DNA of 64,000 bases from assembly GCF_014204715.1 (NCBI RefSeq), contig NZ_JACHLY010000001.1, forward strand, positions 2,015,001 through 2,079,000, given 5' to 3'. Of this stretch, positions 42,783 to 52,494 are shown one piece after another (the stretch's first letter is position 1; every line of letters begins with the position of its first letter). The notes beneath the pieces are model-generated. The model made no database searches, had not been told where the DNA came from, and saw nothing but the letters and a program-made list of their open reading frames with translations. Position numbers and translations under genes: made by a program. Source of the DNA: Streptomonospora salina. Its GTDB lineage: Bacteria > Actinomycetota > Actinomycetes > Streptosporangiales > Streptosporangiaceae.

Positions 42783-45547
42783 TCCGCATCCTCTCCGTCG
42801 TCAAAGCCCTCCTGTTTCCAGATGCTGTTGACCACATATTCCGTATCGGACTGGTGCTCAGAACAAGGGAAGCTCACCTTGAAGCCCACAAGCGGATGAT
42901 CTTGCGAGCCATCAGCAGCCGACTTCCGCTCCACGAGGTAAATCAGCAGCAACGCCTGATCCGGCCGGCGTTCCATCCGCAGAAGCGGTCCGGAGGGTGA
43001 CTGGGGTACCTTCTCCTTCTTATTCCGTTCCGCGGCCAAACGCGTCTTCTCGAGCGCTGACTTAACCTGGCCCTTCTCAAGATCGAGATATTCGTCTGGC
43101 GGGCTCAAGAGGCGCCGGATGGTGTAGCGACCCTCAGTCTCGAAACCCGGATTAATAGGCGCACGCGTTACGGGCCCGACCAAATGGCCGCCCACATCCT
43201 GAAGCTCCGTCGCAGCGGCCTTGCCGACTACGCAGACAGTCCACTGTGGAAGCTCGCCCACGGCGACACATTGTTCGATGTACTTCGCGATGAACTTGGG
43301 ATGGACCGTCTGCGCCTGGGGGTCGGTACCGTAGTCGGACAGGAATTCCACAATGGTGCCTGAGGGCACGCCCTTCCACAGCAGGTTCGTACCCGGCTGC
43401 TTCTGCTCGGCCACCGCCAACCCGTCCATCCTTCTGGCGAAGTCCCCGAGGGTCTTGAGGTTGCGCCCGACTGTCCTCTGCGCGCTGTCGAAAAGCACGG
43501 TCTCCGGCCCCTCACCGGAGTAGCTGAGCATGACCTTCGTGCCCTGCCGCATCTTGTTTGCGGCGGTGATCGCCAGACCCAGGGAAGAGGCGCGCACTTT
43601 CAGGCCGAAGTCCCTCGGTGAGAGGTTCAGGGCGGCCATCTCCTCCACCTCTCGGCGGAGTTCGTCCGTGGCGGCAGTTACCTCGACGTACTTGGCCTGA
43701 AGGTCAGGTGTTGTGTAGAGACGGCACAGGTCCTCATAGCCAGCGCGGTAGCCGAACCACCGGCCCATCTGTAGCAGCGTGTCGTACGTGGTGGACGTAC
43801 GCAGGTAGTAGCTGACCGTCAGCCCTTCCAGCGTGAGCCCACGTGAAAGCTTCTGCCCACCGATGGCGATGACAGATAGACCCGTACGGCGGTGCTCGTA
43901 GTAGTCGAGGGCGTCGCGCGACGCACCGTTCACCGTCTTGACCACGATCCGCCGCAATGCTGGCAAGAGATGCTCAGACACCTCATCCCATGTGACTGCC
44001 TGGGTCTCGTCCACGGGAAAGTGACTGGACGTGGACACGAAGTCCCGCTCCCACAGTGTCCGGAACTCCGTCATCCGCCGTGGCCCCTCCCCATACCGGT
44101 CACGCAGGGAGTCGATGAGGAGACGTACATAGCCGTCGACTTGGTCGCTAACTACCCCTTGCACTGACGTATAGCGGGTGACGTGCACCAGCATGGAGTT
44201 GTGTACCTTCATCTCCCCCCGAGCCCGTCGGGCAGCGCTAGCGAGAGCGAATGAGGCTATCGCCTCGCGGAGTGACGCCGGGATTTCGTCCGAGGGCATG
44301 TATGAGGACTTGTGCTTGTTCGGAATCCAGCTCTCCGCATCCTCCACCGAACGTACGAGAGGAAGCGGGGGGATGTCGTCCTCGTCTTCGTTTTCGGACG
44401 TAAGTCCGAAAACCCGCTCTGGGCCGAGGTAATTGGAGGGTGGCGAAAGCGTGCGGATGAAGCTGTCGGGAAAGAGGTCGGCACCGAAATCGGCGTGGTC
44501 AGTGTCGGGATCAATGTATATGTTGGCGAACGGAGTCGCCGTGTATCCGACGTACGCCGACTTTTCGAAGCTCATCATGAGGTCTCGGATCGCGCCGTTG
44601 GTCCGAGTCGGGTCAGCGTCTGGCTCTCGCTTGGTGTTGATGGAGGCGTTGTCGGCCTCGTCGTCGATAACAAACAGAGGGATGTCGCGTACGACTTGTC
44701 GGCCAGCCTCATCCTCCGTACCTTGAACCTCCGTTACCCACGTGCGGAGATACTGCAAGATTTTCCAGTGCTTCTTCACAACAAGAACGACCGGGAAGCG
44801 GCCGAGTGGGAAGTTGACGGCGTTGGCTGCCTGTCGGCCGAAGTCACCCTTTTCGGAACTGTTGGTTGGGGACGCGATGTCCAGCCACTTGGCTCCGGGC
44901 ATCCGGCCCGCGCCCATTCGCCGCGAATTTCCGTCCTGTTTGGACCGCTGCTGGTGCTGAGTGTCGAAGCCCAGAAGCCCCTCGTCCACACGTAGCTGTG
45001 TTTGGCTGCGTAGGTCGTTGTGGATGCCGGCGAGAACGACCACCAACTGGTAGCCGGCGTCTACGGCCTTGGCAGCCAACCCTATGTAGTGGCCGGTCTT
45101 ACCTGACTGGACCTGCCCGACCACGAGGCCCGTCCTACGCCACGCTCCCCCGCGGCGGGGATCCTCAAGCTGTTCCAGGACCTCGTCAGTACTCTGGTCA
45201 AGTCGGCGCACGACGACCGGCGGAAGACCGCGCAGGTCCTCCAGGTACCTCCGATAGCGCTCCCAGAAGTCCCAGTCCCGGTCGTTCTTGGCCTCGGGAA
45301 GCCATGGCCAGTGGTCAGCTTCCTTGTCCACCAGACCAGAAGAACCCTCCTGGAACACGGCGGTGAGGGCCTCGATCTCTTTAACAAGCCTCTCGCGATC
45401 GAGAACCTCGCCCTGGCCGGCAAGCATGCCGAAGATGGCGTTGACCGCGTTCTGTACATCGTCCGGGGACGGCTGCTGGTCCGGAGGGAACATGGCAAGG
45501 ACGAGACGCTTAGCACGGGCGAGTGTCTCTTCGGGGTGAGAACTCAA
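42779..45547 (-). CDS. Z1-domain ATPase/helicase-like protein
   Basis: The 922-residue protein has Walker A VVGQVQSGKTGHYIGLAAKA (about 143-160), Walker B-type FVIDDEADNASIN (about 290), and the Z1 domain core (SFALASAARRARGEMKVHNSMLVH, then VIAIGGQKLSRGLTLEGLTVSYYLRT). This is the superfamily II-like ATPase family named Z1 in restriction-type systems with MORC/GHKL ATPases. It is the central motor of the operon. An acidic C-terminal 200-residue region is probably a partner-binding domain. Confidence 0.9.
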   Translation of the reverse strand: MSSHPEETLARAKRLVLAMFPPDQQPSPDDVQNAVNAIFGMLAGQGEVLDRERLVKEIEALTAVFQEGSSGLVDKEADHWPWLPEAKNDRDWDFWERYRRYLEDLRGLPPVVVRRLDQSTDEVLEQLEDPRRGGAWRRTGLVVGQVQSGKTGHYIGLAAKAVDAGYQLVVVLAGIHNDLRSQTQLRVDEGLLGFDTQHQQRSKQDGNSRRMGAGRMPGAKWLDIASPTNSSEKGDFGRQAANAVNFPLGRFPVVLVVKKHWKILQYLRTWVTEVQGTEDEAGRQVVRDIPLFVIDDEADNASINTKREPDADPTRTNGAIRDLMMSFEKSAYVGYTATPFANIYIDPDTDHADFGADLFPDSFIRTLSPPSNYLGPERVFGLTSENEDEDDIPPLPLVRSVEDAESWIPNKHKSSYMPSDEIPASLREAIASFALASAARRARGEMKVHNSMLVHVTRYTSVQGVVSDQVDGYVRLLIDSLRDRYGEGPRRMTEFRTLWERDFVSTSSHFPVDETQAVTWDEVSEHLLPALRRIVVKTVNGASRDALDYYEHRRTGLSVIAIGGQKLSRGLTLEGLTVSYYLRTSTTYDTLLQMGRWFGYRAGYEDLCRLYTTPDLQAKYVEVTAATDELRREVEEMAALNLSPRDFGLKVRASSLGLAITAANKMRQGTKVMLSYSGEGPETVLFDSAQRTVGRNLKTLGDFARRMDGLAVAEQKQPGTNLLWKGVPSGTIVEFLSDYGTDPQAQTVHPKFIAKYIEQCVAVGELPQWTVCVVGKAAATELQDVGGHLVGPVTRAPINPGFETEGRYTIRRLLSPPDEYLDLEKGQVKSALEKTRLAAERNKKEKVPQSPSGPLLRMERRPDQALLLIYLVERKSAADGSQDHPLVGFKVSFPCSEHQSDTEYVVNSIWKQEGFDDGEDAE

Positions 45548-45607
45548 TGCGGTCTCCGGGGGTGGGAGCGGTACCGAGCAGAGTAGGGGCGAGCACTGAC
45601 AACAAGC

Positions 45608-47080
45608 CTATTTGCTCCAGAACCCCTGCAGTTGGTCGAAAGGATGCATCGTGCGAAGCCGCTCCCGGGCAGCATCAGGTGACCGGCCTCCCATAATCAT
45701 CGCCTCATAGATCCGCTGAGCGACCTCCGTCACTTCAGAATCTGCAGGTCCAGCGCCTCCAAAGGGCTCGGGGTCGTCGCTGGTGTCCGTCTCGTGCATC
45801 ACCCGCAGGGCAGTCACCGGGACGGTCTCCTCGAGCAATCGGAGCAGAGCCCGCACGTCTCCAGGACTTCCGCCATCGGAGCGGAGCATGGCACTCACCA
45901 ACGGATGTTCGCGGTTGATGCGGCAGGTGACCTGTTCGTTGTCCCGACGGACGTGCCATGCGTACCGCAGCGGCTCACCGTGTGTGCGTGCAGCGACCTG
46001 CCCGCGGTGTCGCAATACATCGGAAGCCAGACTGCGGGCTTGTCTGGCGATCCGTTGGAGAGGGGTGCGCAGGCCAACGGGCGGCACCACACTGGACTTT
46101 CGCACGTCGACGCCCCAGTCCGCGTCCGTCTCTGCGGGGATGTCCACGGCGATGCGGGCGAGATTGAACTTCTCCTCCCGACGGAGGCCCCGTTGCCCGA
46201 GCCAGCTTCCCGCGAGGATGAGGCGGTCACGCCGATACACGTAGAAGCCTTGCTGATCCAGCCAACCGCGCGGCCCTCCAGCCTTCCCGTACTCGGCAGG
46301 GGAGAGCCGTTGGGAGCTGGGAAGGATGAATGCTTCCGCCCGCACGGTCCCCGTGCCGAGTCGAAGCTGTTCCACAGGTAGTCGCTGGACGGACGGATGC
46401 CTTGACAGGAACGGGTCCCAGGGCTCGACGGGGGTACCCGACACCCGCATGCTGCAACGGCGCCCCGTGAGGAACCGAGCGAACACCATACCGAGGTGCG
46501 ACTCCGTCCGGTTAGCCTCCGCGTAGAACTGTTGCTGGGTTCGTTCGTCCTCTTCCGTCACCGCCGCGCCATGGTAGCCAGTGAGCCGACGCCACAAAAC
46601 CACAGTGCCGTGGTCAGCCTCCCCGCGAAGCACATCGAGTATCCGCGATGTCGCGTCGTCGACGTCACGTAGCAGCCTCCATTCACCGGCCTGCTCGATT
46701 ACGTCGAGGTCCCACGTTCTCACGCACCAGTCGCCGGACCTCGCCGTGGCAACGGTGAGCTGCCGAGCCTGGGAAAACGACGCTGACTTGAGGCCAACAC
46801 CAAAGCGTCCCAGGTCTGTCGAACTACGGACCGTGTCAGGTCCACGTGCAGCCACAGTCATGGCTGTTACAAGCTCTTCGGGGGTCATGCCGCTGCCGTC
46901 GTCGACGACAGCTACCCAAGAGTGCCGACCAGCCCATGTGAACTCAATGTCGATGGTGGAAGCGTCCGCAGAGATGCTGTTGTCGACGAGATCCGCGATG
47001 GCCTCGGGCAGCGAATAGCCGAGGGAACTAAGTGAAGCCACCATTCCCGAAGGTTCCGGGGCCGCAATGTCGTAAGTCAT
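45608..47080 (-). CDS. MORC/MutL-like GHKL ATPase
   Basis: The 490-residue protein has an N-terminal GHKL domain: N-box EAIADLVDNSISA (about 24-38), G1 VVDDGSGMTPEE (about 58-70) and the G2 loop GRFGVGLKSAS (about 91-101), then an S5-like transducer domain (VYRRDRLILAGSWLG) that supplies a Lys/Arg. This corresponds to the bacterial MORC-like ATPases described in restriction-modification operons (Iyer, Abhiman and Aravind). It is the first gene of the defence operon, 60 bp before Z1. Confidence 0.9.
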   Translation of the reverse strand: MTYDIAAPEPSGMVASLSSLGYSLPEAIADLVDNSISADASTIDIEFTWAGRHSWVAVVDDGSGMTPEELVTAMTVAARGPDTVRSSTDLGRFGVGLKSASFSQARQLTVATARSGDWCVRTWDLDVIEQAGEWRLLRDVDDATSRILDVLRGEADHGTVVLWRRLTGYHGAAVTEEDERTQQQFYAEANRTESHLGMVFARFLTGRRCSMRVSGTPVEPWDPFLSRHPSVQRLPVEQLRLGTGTVRAEAFILPSSQRLSPAEYGKAGGPRGWLDQQGFYVYRRDRLILAGSWLGQRGLRREEKFNLARIAVDIPAETDADWGVDVRKSSVVPPVGLRTPLQRIARQARSLASDVLRHRGQVAARTHGEPLRYAWHVRRDNEQVTCRINREHPLVSAMLRSDGGSPGDVRALLRLLEETVPVTALRVMHETDTSDDPEPFGGAGPADSEVTEVAQRIYEAMIMGGRSPDAARERLRTMHPFDQLQGFWSK

Positions 47081-47373
47081 GCCAAGTCAGCCCTATCCCA
47101 GTTCCAGAATCTGTCCTCACGGCTACCTCGCTCCACGAGAGCCGCCGCCTCTCTCGGCCCACGCGCTACCAGTGCAATTTGCTGTCGCCACGTGTGTCAA
47201 GCCGCATCCAGATTCAGAGCCCCCAAGCCGGGTTACTGACGACGCTGATCCGGTCCAAGGCGATGGGCGGACGAGGAACCGAAGGAGACGCTGCTGCACT
47301 TGGCGTTCTACGGGCTGGCCGAGCGGCATGGGCGTGACGAGCGTCCTAAGTGCATCACCGAGGAGGACTGAGC
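47081..47373. other. Promoter region of defence operon and a 3' gene remnant
   Basis: The left part must contain the promoter of the leftward GHKL/Z1 operon. From about 47270 to the TGA at 47371, rightward, a frame reads EEPKETLLHLAFYGLAERHG and ends in ITEED, which looks like the C-terminal end of a lost gene, directly before the alcohol dehydrogenase pseudogene. Confidence 0.4.
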
Positions 47374-48298
47374 ATGCAAGGAGCCGTCATCCACGCCCCG
47401 GACAACGTCCGGTACCAGCGGCGCGAGCATCCACGGGTACAGCAGCCGATGGACGCGGTAATCTGCTTGGCCGCGACCTGAGTATGCGGGTCGGAAGTGT
47501 GGGACTACCGAGGCATCAATGCCGTCGACCAGCCCACGCCGATGGGCCACAAGTACGTCGGTGTCGTCGAGGAGGTCGGCGAGGTCGTCGTTCGGCTCGT
47601 CCTCCCCCCACAACACCTGCGCAACCTGCCGCACGGGCTACCAGTCCCACTGCGAGCACGTCGAACTCGCCGGAGCCGGCAGCGCGCACAGGCCGAGCTG
47701 CTCCGCGGACCGCTCGTCGACGGCACCCTTGTGGCCACCCCGGACGTGCCTGACGAGGACCTGATCCCGTCGCTGCTCACCGCCTCCGAAGTGCTCGGCA
47801 CCGGATAGTTCGGAGCCGTTGCCGCCGTGGCCGGGCCCGGCAAGACGATCGCGGTGGTCGGCGAGGGCGCGGTAGGACGCTCGCAGTCCTCGCCGCCAAG
47901 CAGTTCGGCACAGAACGGATCATCGCTATATCCCGCCATGAATCTCGCCAGCGGCTGGCGCTCGAGTACGGCGCGACCGACGTCCTCACTGAGCGCGGCG
48001 ACGAAGGGGGCCAGGGTCAAGGAGCCAGCTCCGGCCTTGGAGCGCACTCCTTGTCGAGGCCCGTCGGCACCCAGGAGGTAATCACGCAGGCCATCCCCTG
48101 CACGCGTCCCGGCGGACACGTCGGCTTCGTGGGCGTGTCCCACGGCGTCTCCCCAGACGGCGAGGAGCTGTTAACGGGCCCGCACCGGTCCGCCGGTTCC
48201 TGCCTGGATTTATCGATCGAATCTGGAAGCGAGCGATCGCCGAGCGCTACAAGGCTATGGACGAGCGCCGCGCTCTCAAGGCCCTCCCGCGGCCCTGA
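47374..48298 (+). pseudogene. Decayed zinc-dependent alcohol dehydrogenase
   Basis: ATG 47374 begins MQGAVIHAPDNVRYQRREHP, the usual ADH N-terminus, but it meets a stop after about 35 codons (CLAAT then TGA). Pieces in several frames continue the homology: PTPMGHKYVGVVEEVG, a TCRTGYQSHCEHVE stretch with structural-zinc-type Cys, and the C-terminal RAIAERYKAMDERRALKAL ending at TGA 48298. Many frameshifts and an internal deletion make it non-functional. Confidence 0.75.
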
Positions 48299-48299
48299 C

Positions 48300-48425
48300 C
48301 GGCCACCCGACGCGCCGCACTTCCGTGGCCCGGCAGCACGTCGCCGACGAGGACCAAGTCGCCGCCGCCGTCCGCACCACCGTCGAGGCTTTCGGACAGA
48401 TCGGTGCGGTAGGGGCGCCGGGAGG
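48300..48425 (+). pseudogene. Short-chain dehydrogenase fragment
   Basis: A frame reads VADEDQVAAAVRTTVEAFG followed by QIGAV, the typical SDR segment before the NAG motif. Only about 40 codons remain. It follows the ADH remnant directly and is further evidence that this stretch was once a metabolic locus. Confidence 0.45.
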
Positions 48426-48780
48426 TCATGCCGGCTGGACTACCAGGAATCACTGCTGACGGGGGTTCGTGGAGATCTCAATCTCTTCCAACCGGACAAT
48501 CCGGGACTACTACGAACCAGACTCCCTCTCAGCCGTTCACCTCTCTGAGCCGTCTCGCGACGTTCCGAGAAGCCGTCGTGAGGCTGGCCAACGTGGCATC
48601 GGTTTCAGCAAGCATCGGTTGGTGCACTGGACGAGCCACCGCATGCATCGTCGAGACCGTCAGTCTCTGAGCCCCTCAAGTACGAGCTGCAACCCGTCCA
48701 GGGAACTTAGGAAACTTCAAGGCGTTCAGTATCACTTGGATACGGTAGGATGGAGAGGCCAGCGATGAGAGGAGTGAGCG
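48426..48780. other. 355-bp region without a confident gene
   Basis: A frame from 48469 (MEISISSNRTIRDYYEPDSLS...) has no family resemblance and loses coding character after about 40 codons. The last 60 bp, with lower G+C and an AGGAG just before 48781, act as leader of the next gene. Confidence 0.35.
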
Positions 48781-49197
48781 ATGCCGTTCGAGGTATTCGA
48801 CAAGCGCATGGCCCCCCTAGCCAAGGCACCCAGCGTGACGGTCCAGAAGCGCGGGATCTTCTCGATCAACAAAACTGCACACAAGCTCATCGGTGAAGCC
48901 GAGACCGTGGAGCTACTGTTCGACAAGGACGAGCAGATCATCGCCATGCGACCTTCAAGCGAACCGCATGCATACACGCTTCGCCCGCAGTCGGAGCGCA
49001 ACACCGGGCAGGCGATCCTGTCCGCCACTGCGTTCACTCAGTACTTCGACATCGACACGAAGATGAGCCGTCGATACACGCCATATGAGCAGGACGGCAT
49101 GCTCTGCATCGACTTGAAGGGGCCGAGCGTCGAGGTACGAGGTAACCGCGCCAAGCGCGAGGAGTCCGACGACTCGGATGATCCCGATGGGATGTAG
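48781..49197 (+). CDS. Hypothetical protein (138 aa)
   Basis: ATG 48781 has a good AGGAG site. The product reads VTVQKRGIFSINKTAHKLIG then VELLFDKDEQIIAMRP, a small beta-rich N-terminal fold resembling nothing I can name, and has an acidic C-terminal tail. It is followed at 164 bp by another unknown gene; the two may form an accessory pair next to the defence island. Confidence 0.65.
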   Translation: MPFEVFDKRMAPLAKAPSVTVQKRGIFSINKTAHKLIGEAETVELLFDKDEQIIAMRPSSEPHAYTLRPQSERNTGQAILSATAFTQYFDIDTKMSRRYTPYEQDGMLCIDLKGPSVEVRGNRAKREESDDSDDPDGM

Positions 49198-49360
49198 CCA
49201 CAAAGAACTCTGGCCTGACCCCGTTGCCGCGGGGCCAGGCCAGTACCGGCCCGAGGGCGCGGTGGTGACTTCGCCAGTCACCTCCAGCGTAGCGAAGTTT
49301 CCTGAGACAGAGTGTCTCGCTTCCTCTTCGGGCCGCAACTCGAAGAGAAGGAGGGGCAAG

Positions 49361-50278
49361 ATGCCCACCATCACTACTCACTACGGGATCCCTGATCCCG
49401 TTCCGTTTGTCGATGTCGAGGCCATGGCTGACAACCGGCTCTACGTCGACCCCCATGCGATTCGGCTGCGCAAGACGCCTCAGCCGTTCGCGGACCAAGC
49501 GCTGGAGTGCATCGACACGTTCTTCCACGAGGTGACGAACAGCGTCATCGAAGGAACCCCGTCGACGCGTCGGCGGGGTGAGAACCTGTTGCAGCACTTC
49601 GTCGAGCCGTGGGAAACGCGTCTCGGGATGGCCGCGGCGGGCTTCCACGGCCACGGTGGTGCCGAGGTCGTTGGCACCTGGATCTGGGAGGTCCTCAACG
49701 ACGACGTGGAAGCACTAGTCCGTGTTGGAGTACTCAGGCAGCTCGAGGATCTCCCGCTGTTCGTCGACGGTGTGGATCGCGACATCACCTCGGACATCAC
49801 AACGCGTATCATCTTCGAACCGCTCACTCAATTCACCGAAGCCATGATTGACATGTACCCGCAGTTCACCAGTGCCGGGCACGAAGTCAAGACCTACCGC
49901 AAGCAGGTCTGGGATCCGGTCGCCCGTGAGTGGGCCGAAGCGAACGTCACCCTCCCTGTTGTGGGCGGCAAGCCGCTTCTACTCGTTCCCAAGGCCTGGT
50001 CCCGACGGACGCTCCTGATGTCAGCGGGGCGGTACTACGAGACGAGTGTGCTGTCGTTCGCTCAGCTGGAGCAGGCCGTAAGGACGTCCGATGACAAGGT
50101 ACGGACGACTCCCAAGAAGCAGCTCAAGACTCAGCCGGGTCTTGGGCGCGGGCGCGGCACCAACCTGCGTGTCACGATGAGGGCCTTTGAGGACGAACAG
50201 GATCTACTCGCCCACTTCAAGGCGTTCGTGACTTCGCGCTTCGACAAGAAAAAGACCGACGAAGAGCCGGCTGCATAA
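49361..50278 (+). CDS. Hypothetical protein (305 aa), possible defence-island gene
   Basis: ATG 49361 follows AAGGAGGGG. The product begins with a hydrophilic N-terminus (DNRLYVDPHAIRLRK), then a helical core and a Lys-rich C-terminus (KTPGLGRGRGTN-like, KKKTDEEP). No catalytic motif is evident to me. Proteins with an early L-x-V-D-P-x-x-I motif occur in accessory regions of actinomycetes, but function is unknown. Confidence 0.65.
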   Translation: MPTITTHYGIPDPVPFVDVEAMADNRLYVDPHAIRLRKTPQPFADQALECIDTFFHEVTNSVIEGTPSTRRRGENLLQHFVEPWETRLGMAAAGFHGHGGAEVVGTWIWEVLNDDVEALVRVGVLRQLEDLPLFVDGVDRDITSDITTRIIFEPLTQFTEAMIDMYPQFTSAGHEVKTYRKQVWDPVAREWAEANVTLPVVGGKPLLLVPKAWSRRTLLMSAGRYYETSVLSFAQLEQAVRTSDDKVRTTPKKQLKTQPGLGRGRGTNLRVTMRAFEDEQDLLAHFKAFVTSRFDKKKTDEEPAA

Positions 50279-50472
50279 CAGAGGGTGAGGGGTCGCTGCG
50301 GTGAGCGGCGGCCCCGCACCGTTGGCACCTTGACTATGCTCCGCCGAGCTTGCTGTTCAACCTGCGGGGTTCTGGTGCTGCACCAGCGTGACGACGAGTT
50401 TCACGGTCTTGCCCACCTCATGCGAGGGCTTGTGGGGCTGGACCTGACACGGTAGGGACAACAAGGGCGTCC

Positions 50473-51231
50473 TCACACCACTGCCTGACCGAATCGTCCC
50501 TGCTGTCCCCATTGCTTGATCAGCCTGCCCCAACGGTCCTTGTGGTCGAAGCGGGCCGCGATCTCACGACCGGTGGGCAGCGAGCCATCCTCGCCGCGGT
50601 TGTCTAACGCCCAGTGCCAGGCCTCGATCTGAATCCGAGGTACCGACTCCGACGGGACGGCGGTTCCCGTGGCGACCGCTGACACGGCATTGTCGCCAGC
50701 CGCGACCACGTGCAGCCTCGGGCGGCCGTCCCCGGTCGCCTCGGGCGTATCCACCTCCTCAAACGGAGCGGGCATCTCCGGATCGGCTCGTTCGCCCTCG
50801 GCTGTGCGTGCCGCTTGTTCATCGTCGGCGTTCGCCGTGCGTACGCCACGGGCGTCGATGCGGAACTCGCGCATGAGCAACTCATAGGCACCCATCAGGG
50901 CGAAGCTCGGCCAGGCGTGGATCACCCGCGACCACAGCGTCGGATCGGCCACAGCGATGTTCGCGGCGAGGCTGGCGACGCTGCCGAGGATGAGCAGGGT
51001 CCACGGCAGCAGGCCGCCGCGCCGGCCGTGCCGGGCGTCGGCCAGCAGCGCCATCGACGACGCGACTATCATCCCGTCAACCGATAGGGGGAACAGGGCC
51101 GCGCGCCAGGCGGGCTCGCCGTGGCGCTGGGCCAGCTCGTACATGTGGCTGTAGCTGACCACCGCGGCGATCACGGCCAGCATGAACACGGCGAGAACGG
51201 TGGTCCAGCGCGACCAGCGGGAAGAATCCAT
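50473..51231 (-). CDS. DUF2637 SpdB-like plasmid spread protein
   Basis: The 252-residue protein has four membrane helices in the first 120 residues (VLAVFMLAVIAAVVSYSH, AALFPLSVDGMIVASSMALL, LLPWTLLILGSVASLAANIAV, WPSFALMGAYELLM), the DUF2637 domain, then a soluble C-terminus with a winged-helix-like end (LPTGREIAARFDHKDRWGRLIK). DUF2637 proteins are typical of actinomycete conjugative plasmids and AICEs, where spd genes help intramycelial spread. Here it appears as an isolated relic beside tRNA-like sequence. Confidence 0.8.
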   Translation of the reverse strand: MDSSRWSRWTTVLAVFMLAVIAAVVSYSHMYELAQRHGEPAWRAALFPLSVDGMIVASSMALLADARHGRRGGLLPWTLLILGSVASLAANIAVADPTLWSRVIHAWPSFALMGAYELLMREFRIDARGVRTANADDEQAARTAEGERADPEMPAPFEEVDTPEATGDGRPRLHVVAAGDNAVSAVATGTAVPSESVPRIQIEAWHWALDNRGEDGSLPTGREIAARFDHKDRWGRLIKQWGQQGRFGQAVV

Positions 51232-51666
51232 ACCAGGTCACCGCCCCGCCAGATCGAACTCGGCGGTCAGGCGGACCCGCGCGGTGGAGAAAGCCGAGCG
51301 AGCCGAGGGGCCATAGGAATTTGGTTCAACTCCCCCCTCGGACACAAGATGATCATGAAACCCCTGCGATGAACAGGGGTTTTCTTATCGTTGTAGAACG
51401 GACTTCACACGGATCTGCAGGGCACAGCCATGGGGGTTCGACTCCCTCCCGGACACTCCCGGTTACCCCATACCGCGGCGGTGCCGGAATCTTCTCGATC
51501 ACCCCACCCTTGCTCGGTCGACATACGCCAGAGCTCTGTGTGGTCGCAGCGGACGAGATCGCTACCGGGGCAGAGAATCGTTCTCACAGCAGTCGACCAG
51601 CGCCCAGTGGCGGTCTCTGGTGCCACCAGGGCACCACATCCGACTCTGCGGTGCCGGGATATACCC
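51232..51666. other. 435-bp non-coding region with tRNA-3'-end-like sequences
   Basis: Two similar stretches, GGTTCAACTCCC...CGGACAC at 51323-51345 and GGTTCGACTCCC...CGGACAC at 51435-51456, look like the T-arm and acceptor end of a tRNA. No matching 5' half was found, so no functional tRNA is called. The first is followed after 12 bp by a strong terminator. They could be attachment-site copies or decayed tRNA ends. Confidence 0.4.
51358..51383 (+). terminator. Strong intrinsic terminator
   Basis: AAACCCCTG (51358-51366) pairs with CAGGGGTTT (51374-51382) around a 7-nt loop and runs into TTTT. It is a textbook intrinsic terminator, on the + strand, directly after the tRNA-3'-end-like sequence. 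Confidence 0.8.
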
Positions 51667-52494
51667 TCATATCTCCGCTGGCCCCCAGGCGGTAACCGTG
51701 ACCTCGTCACCGACGGACACTTTGCCGGGCACAGTCACCGCGAACTTCGCGCCGAAGGCCACGCCTCCGCGCTCGGCGCGGCGGTAGCCGGCGAGGGTGG
51801 CCAGCGGCTCGGGTCCTGTTTTGACTCCTGTTGCCTGGTCTACGGTGGTCACCGCGCAGCGGATCGCCGGTTTGGCGTAGCCGAGTTCGGCTTCGCCAAC
51901 CGCCAGTGCGCGCATACGGTCCTCGGCATAGGGCTCCCTATCGTCAGCGAGGACGATGTTGGGCCGGAACCGGCTTATGGGCACCGGTGTGCGGCCTCTC
52001 TCAGCCATACGCCGAGCGAGGTCGATCAGCGAAGCGCGGGAAGCAACCAACACCGCCGAGCTGTCGGCGTAACCGGTGGTCCCTTGAGTGTGGCCGTCGG
52101 TGCGACGGGCATGGTCGGGCGGCACACGCACCAGCCGACTTGGGGCACCGACGACCGCGCTGAGCCACCGTGCCACCTCGTCACCCTGGTCGAGCCCGGT
52201 ATAGGCGGTGCCAAGCAATTCGACACGGCACCGCTCACCAACGGTGCGAACGACGATCTCCGCAGAACCGCCTCCGGGTGTCCACAGCCGTAGTCTCCGC
52301 CCTGCGGCGGTGATCTCGGGACGGATCACCGCCAACTGCGGTGTGTCGCGCTGGCTGCGGAAGACGCCGTCGGCGTCGACGACCATAAAACTGCGGTCAT
52401 GGTGAAGACCCGCCGGGCCGATTCCGGACTCGGCAAGCACGACCGGCCCGCATCCCTTCACAGGGAAGCACAGGAGTTCATCGATTCGCGGCAT
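51667..52494 (-). CDS. MOSC domain protein (YcbX-like)
   Basis: ATG 52494 gives 275 residues. The N-terminal MOSC beta-barrel domain (IDELLCFPVKGCGPVVLAE, about 2-80) is followed by the MOSC domain with SRFRPNIVL, conserved GYAKPAIRCAVTTVDQATG including the molybdenum-cofactor-ligand Cys, and LATLAGYRR. MOSC proteins bind molybdenum cofactor and reduce N-hydroxylated compounds. It is a complete stand-alone gene. Confidence 0.88.
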   Translation of the reverse strand: MPRIDELLCFPVKGCGPVVLAESGIGPAGLHHDRSFMVVDADGVFRSQRDTPQLAVIRPEITAAGRRLRLWTPGGGSAEIVVRTVGERCRVELLGTAYTGLDQGDEVARWLSAVVGAPSRLVRVPPDHARRTDGHTQGTTGYADSSAVLVASRASLIDLARRMAERGRTPVPISRFRPNIVLADDREPYAEDRMRALAVGEAELGYAKPAIRCAVTTVDQATGVKTGPEPLATLAGYRRAERGGVAFGAKFAVTVPGKVSVGDEVTVTAWGPAEI

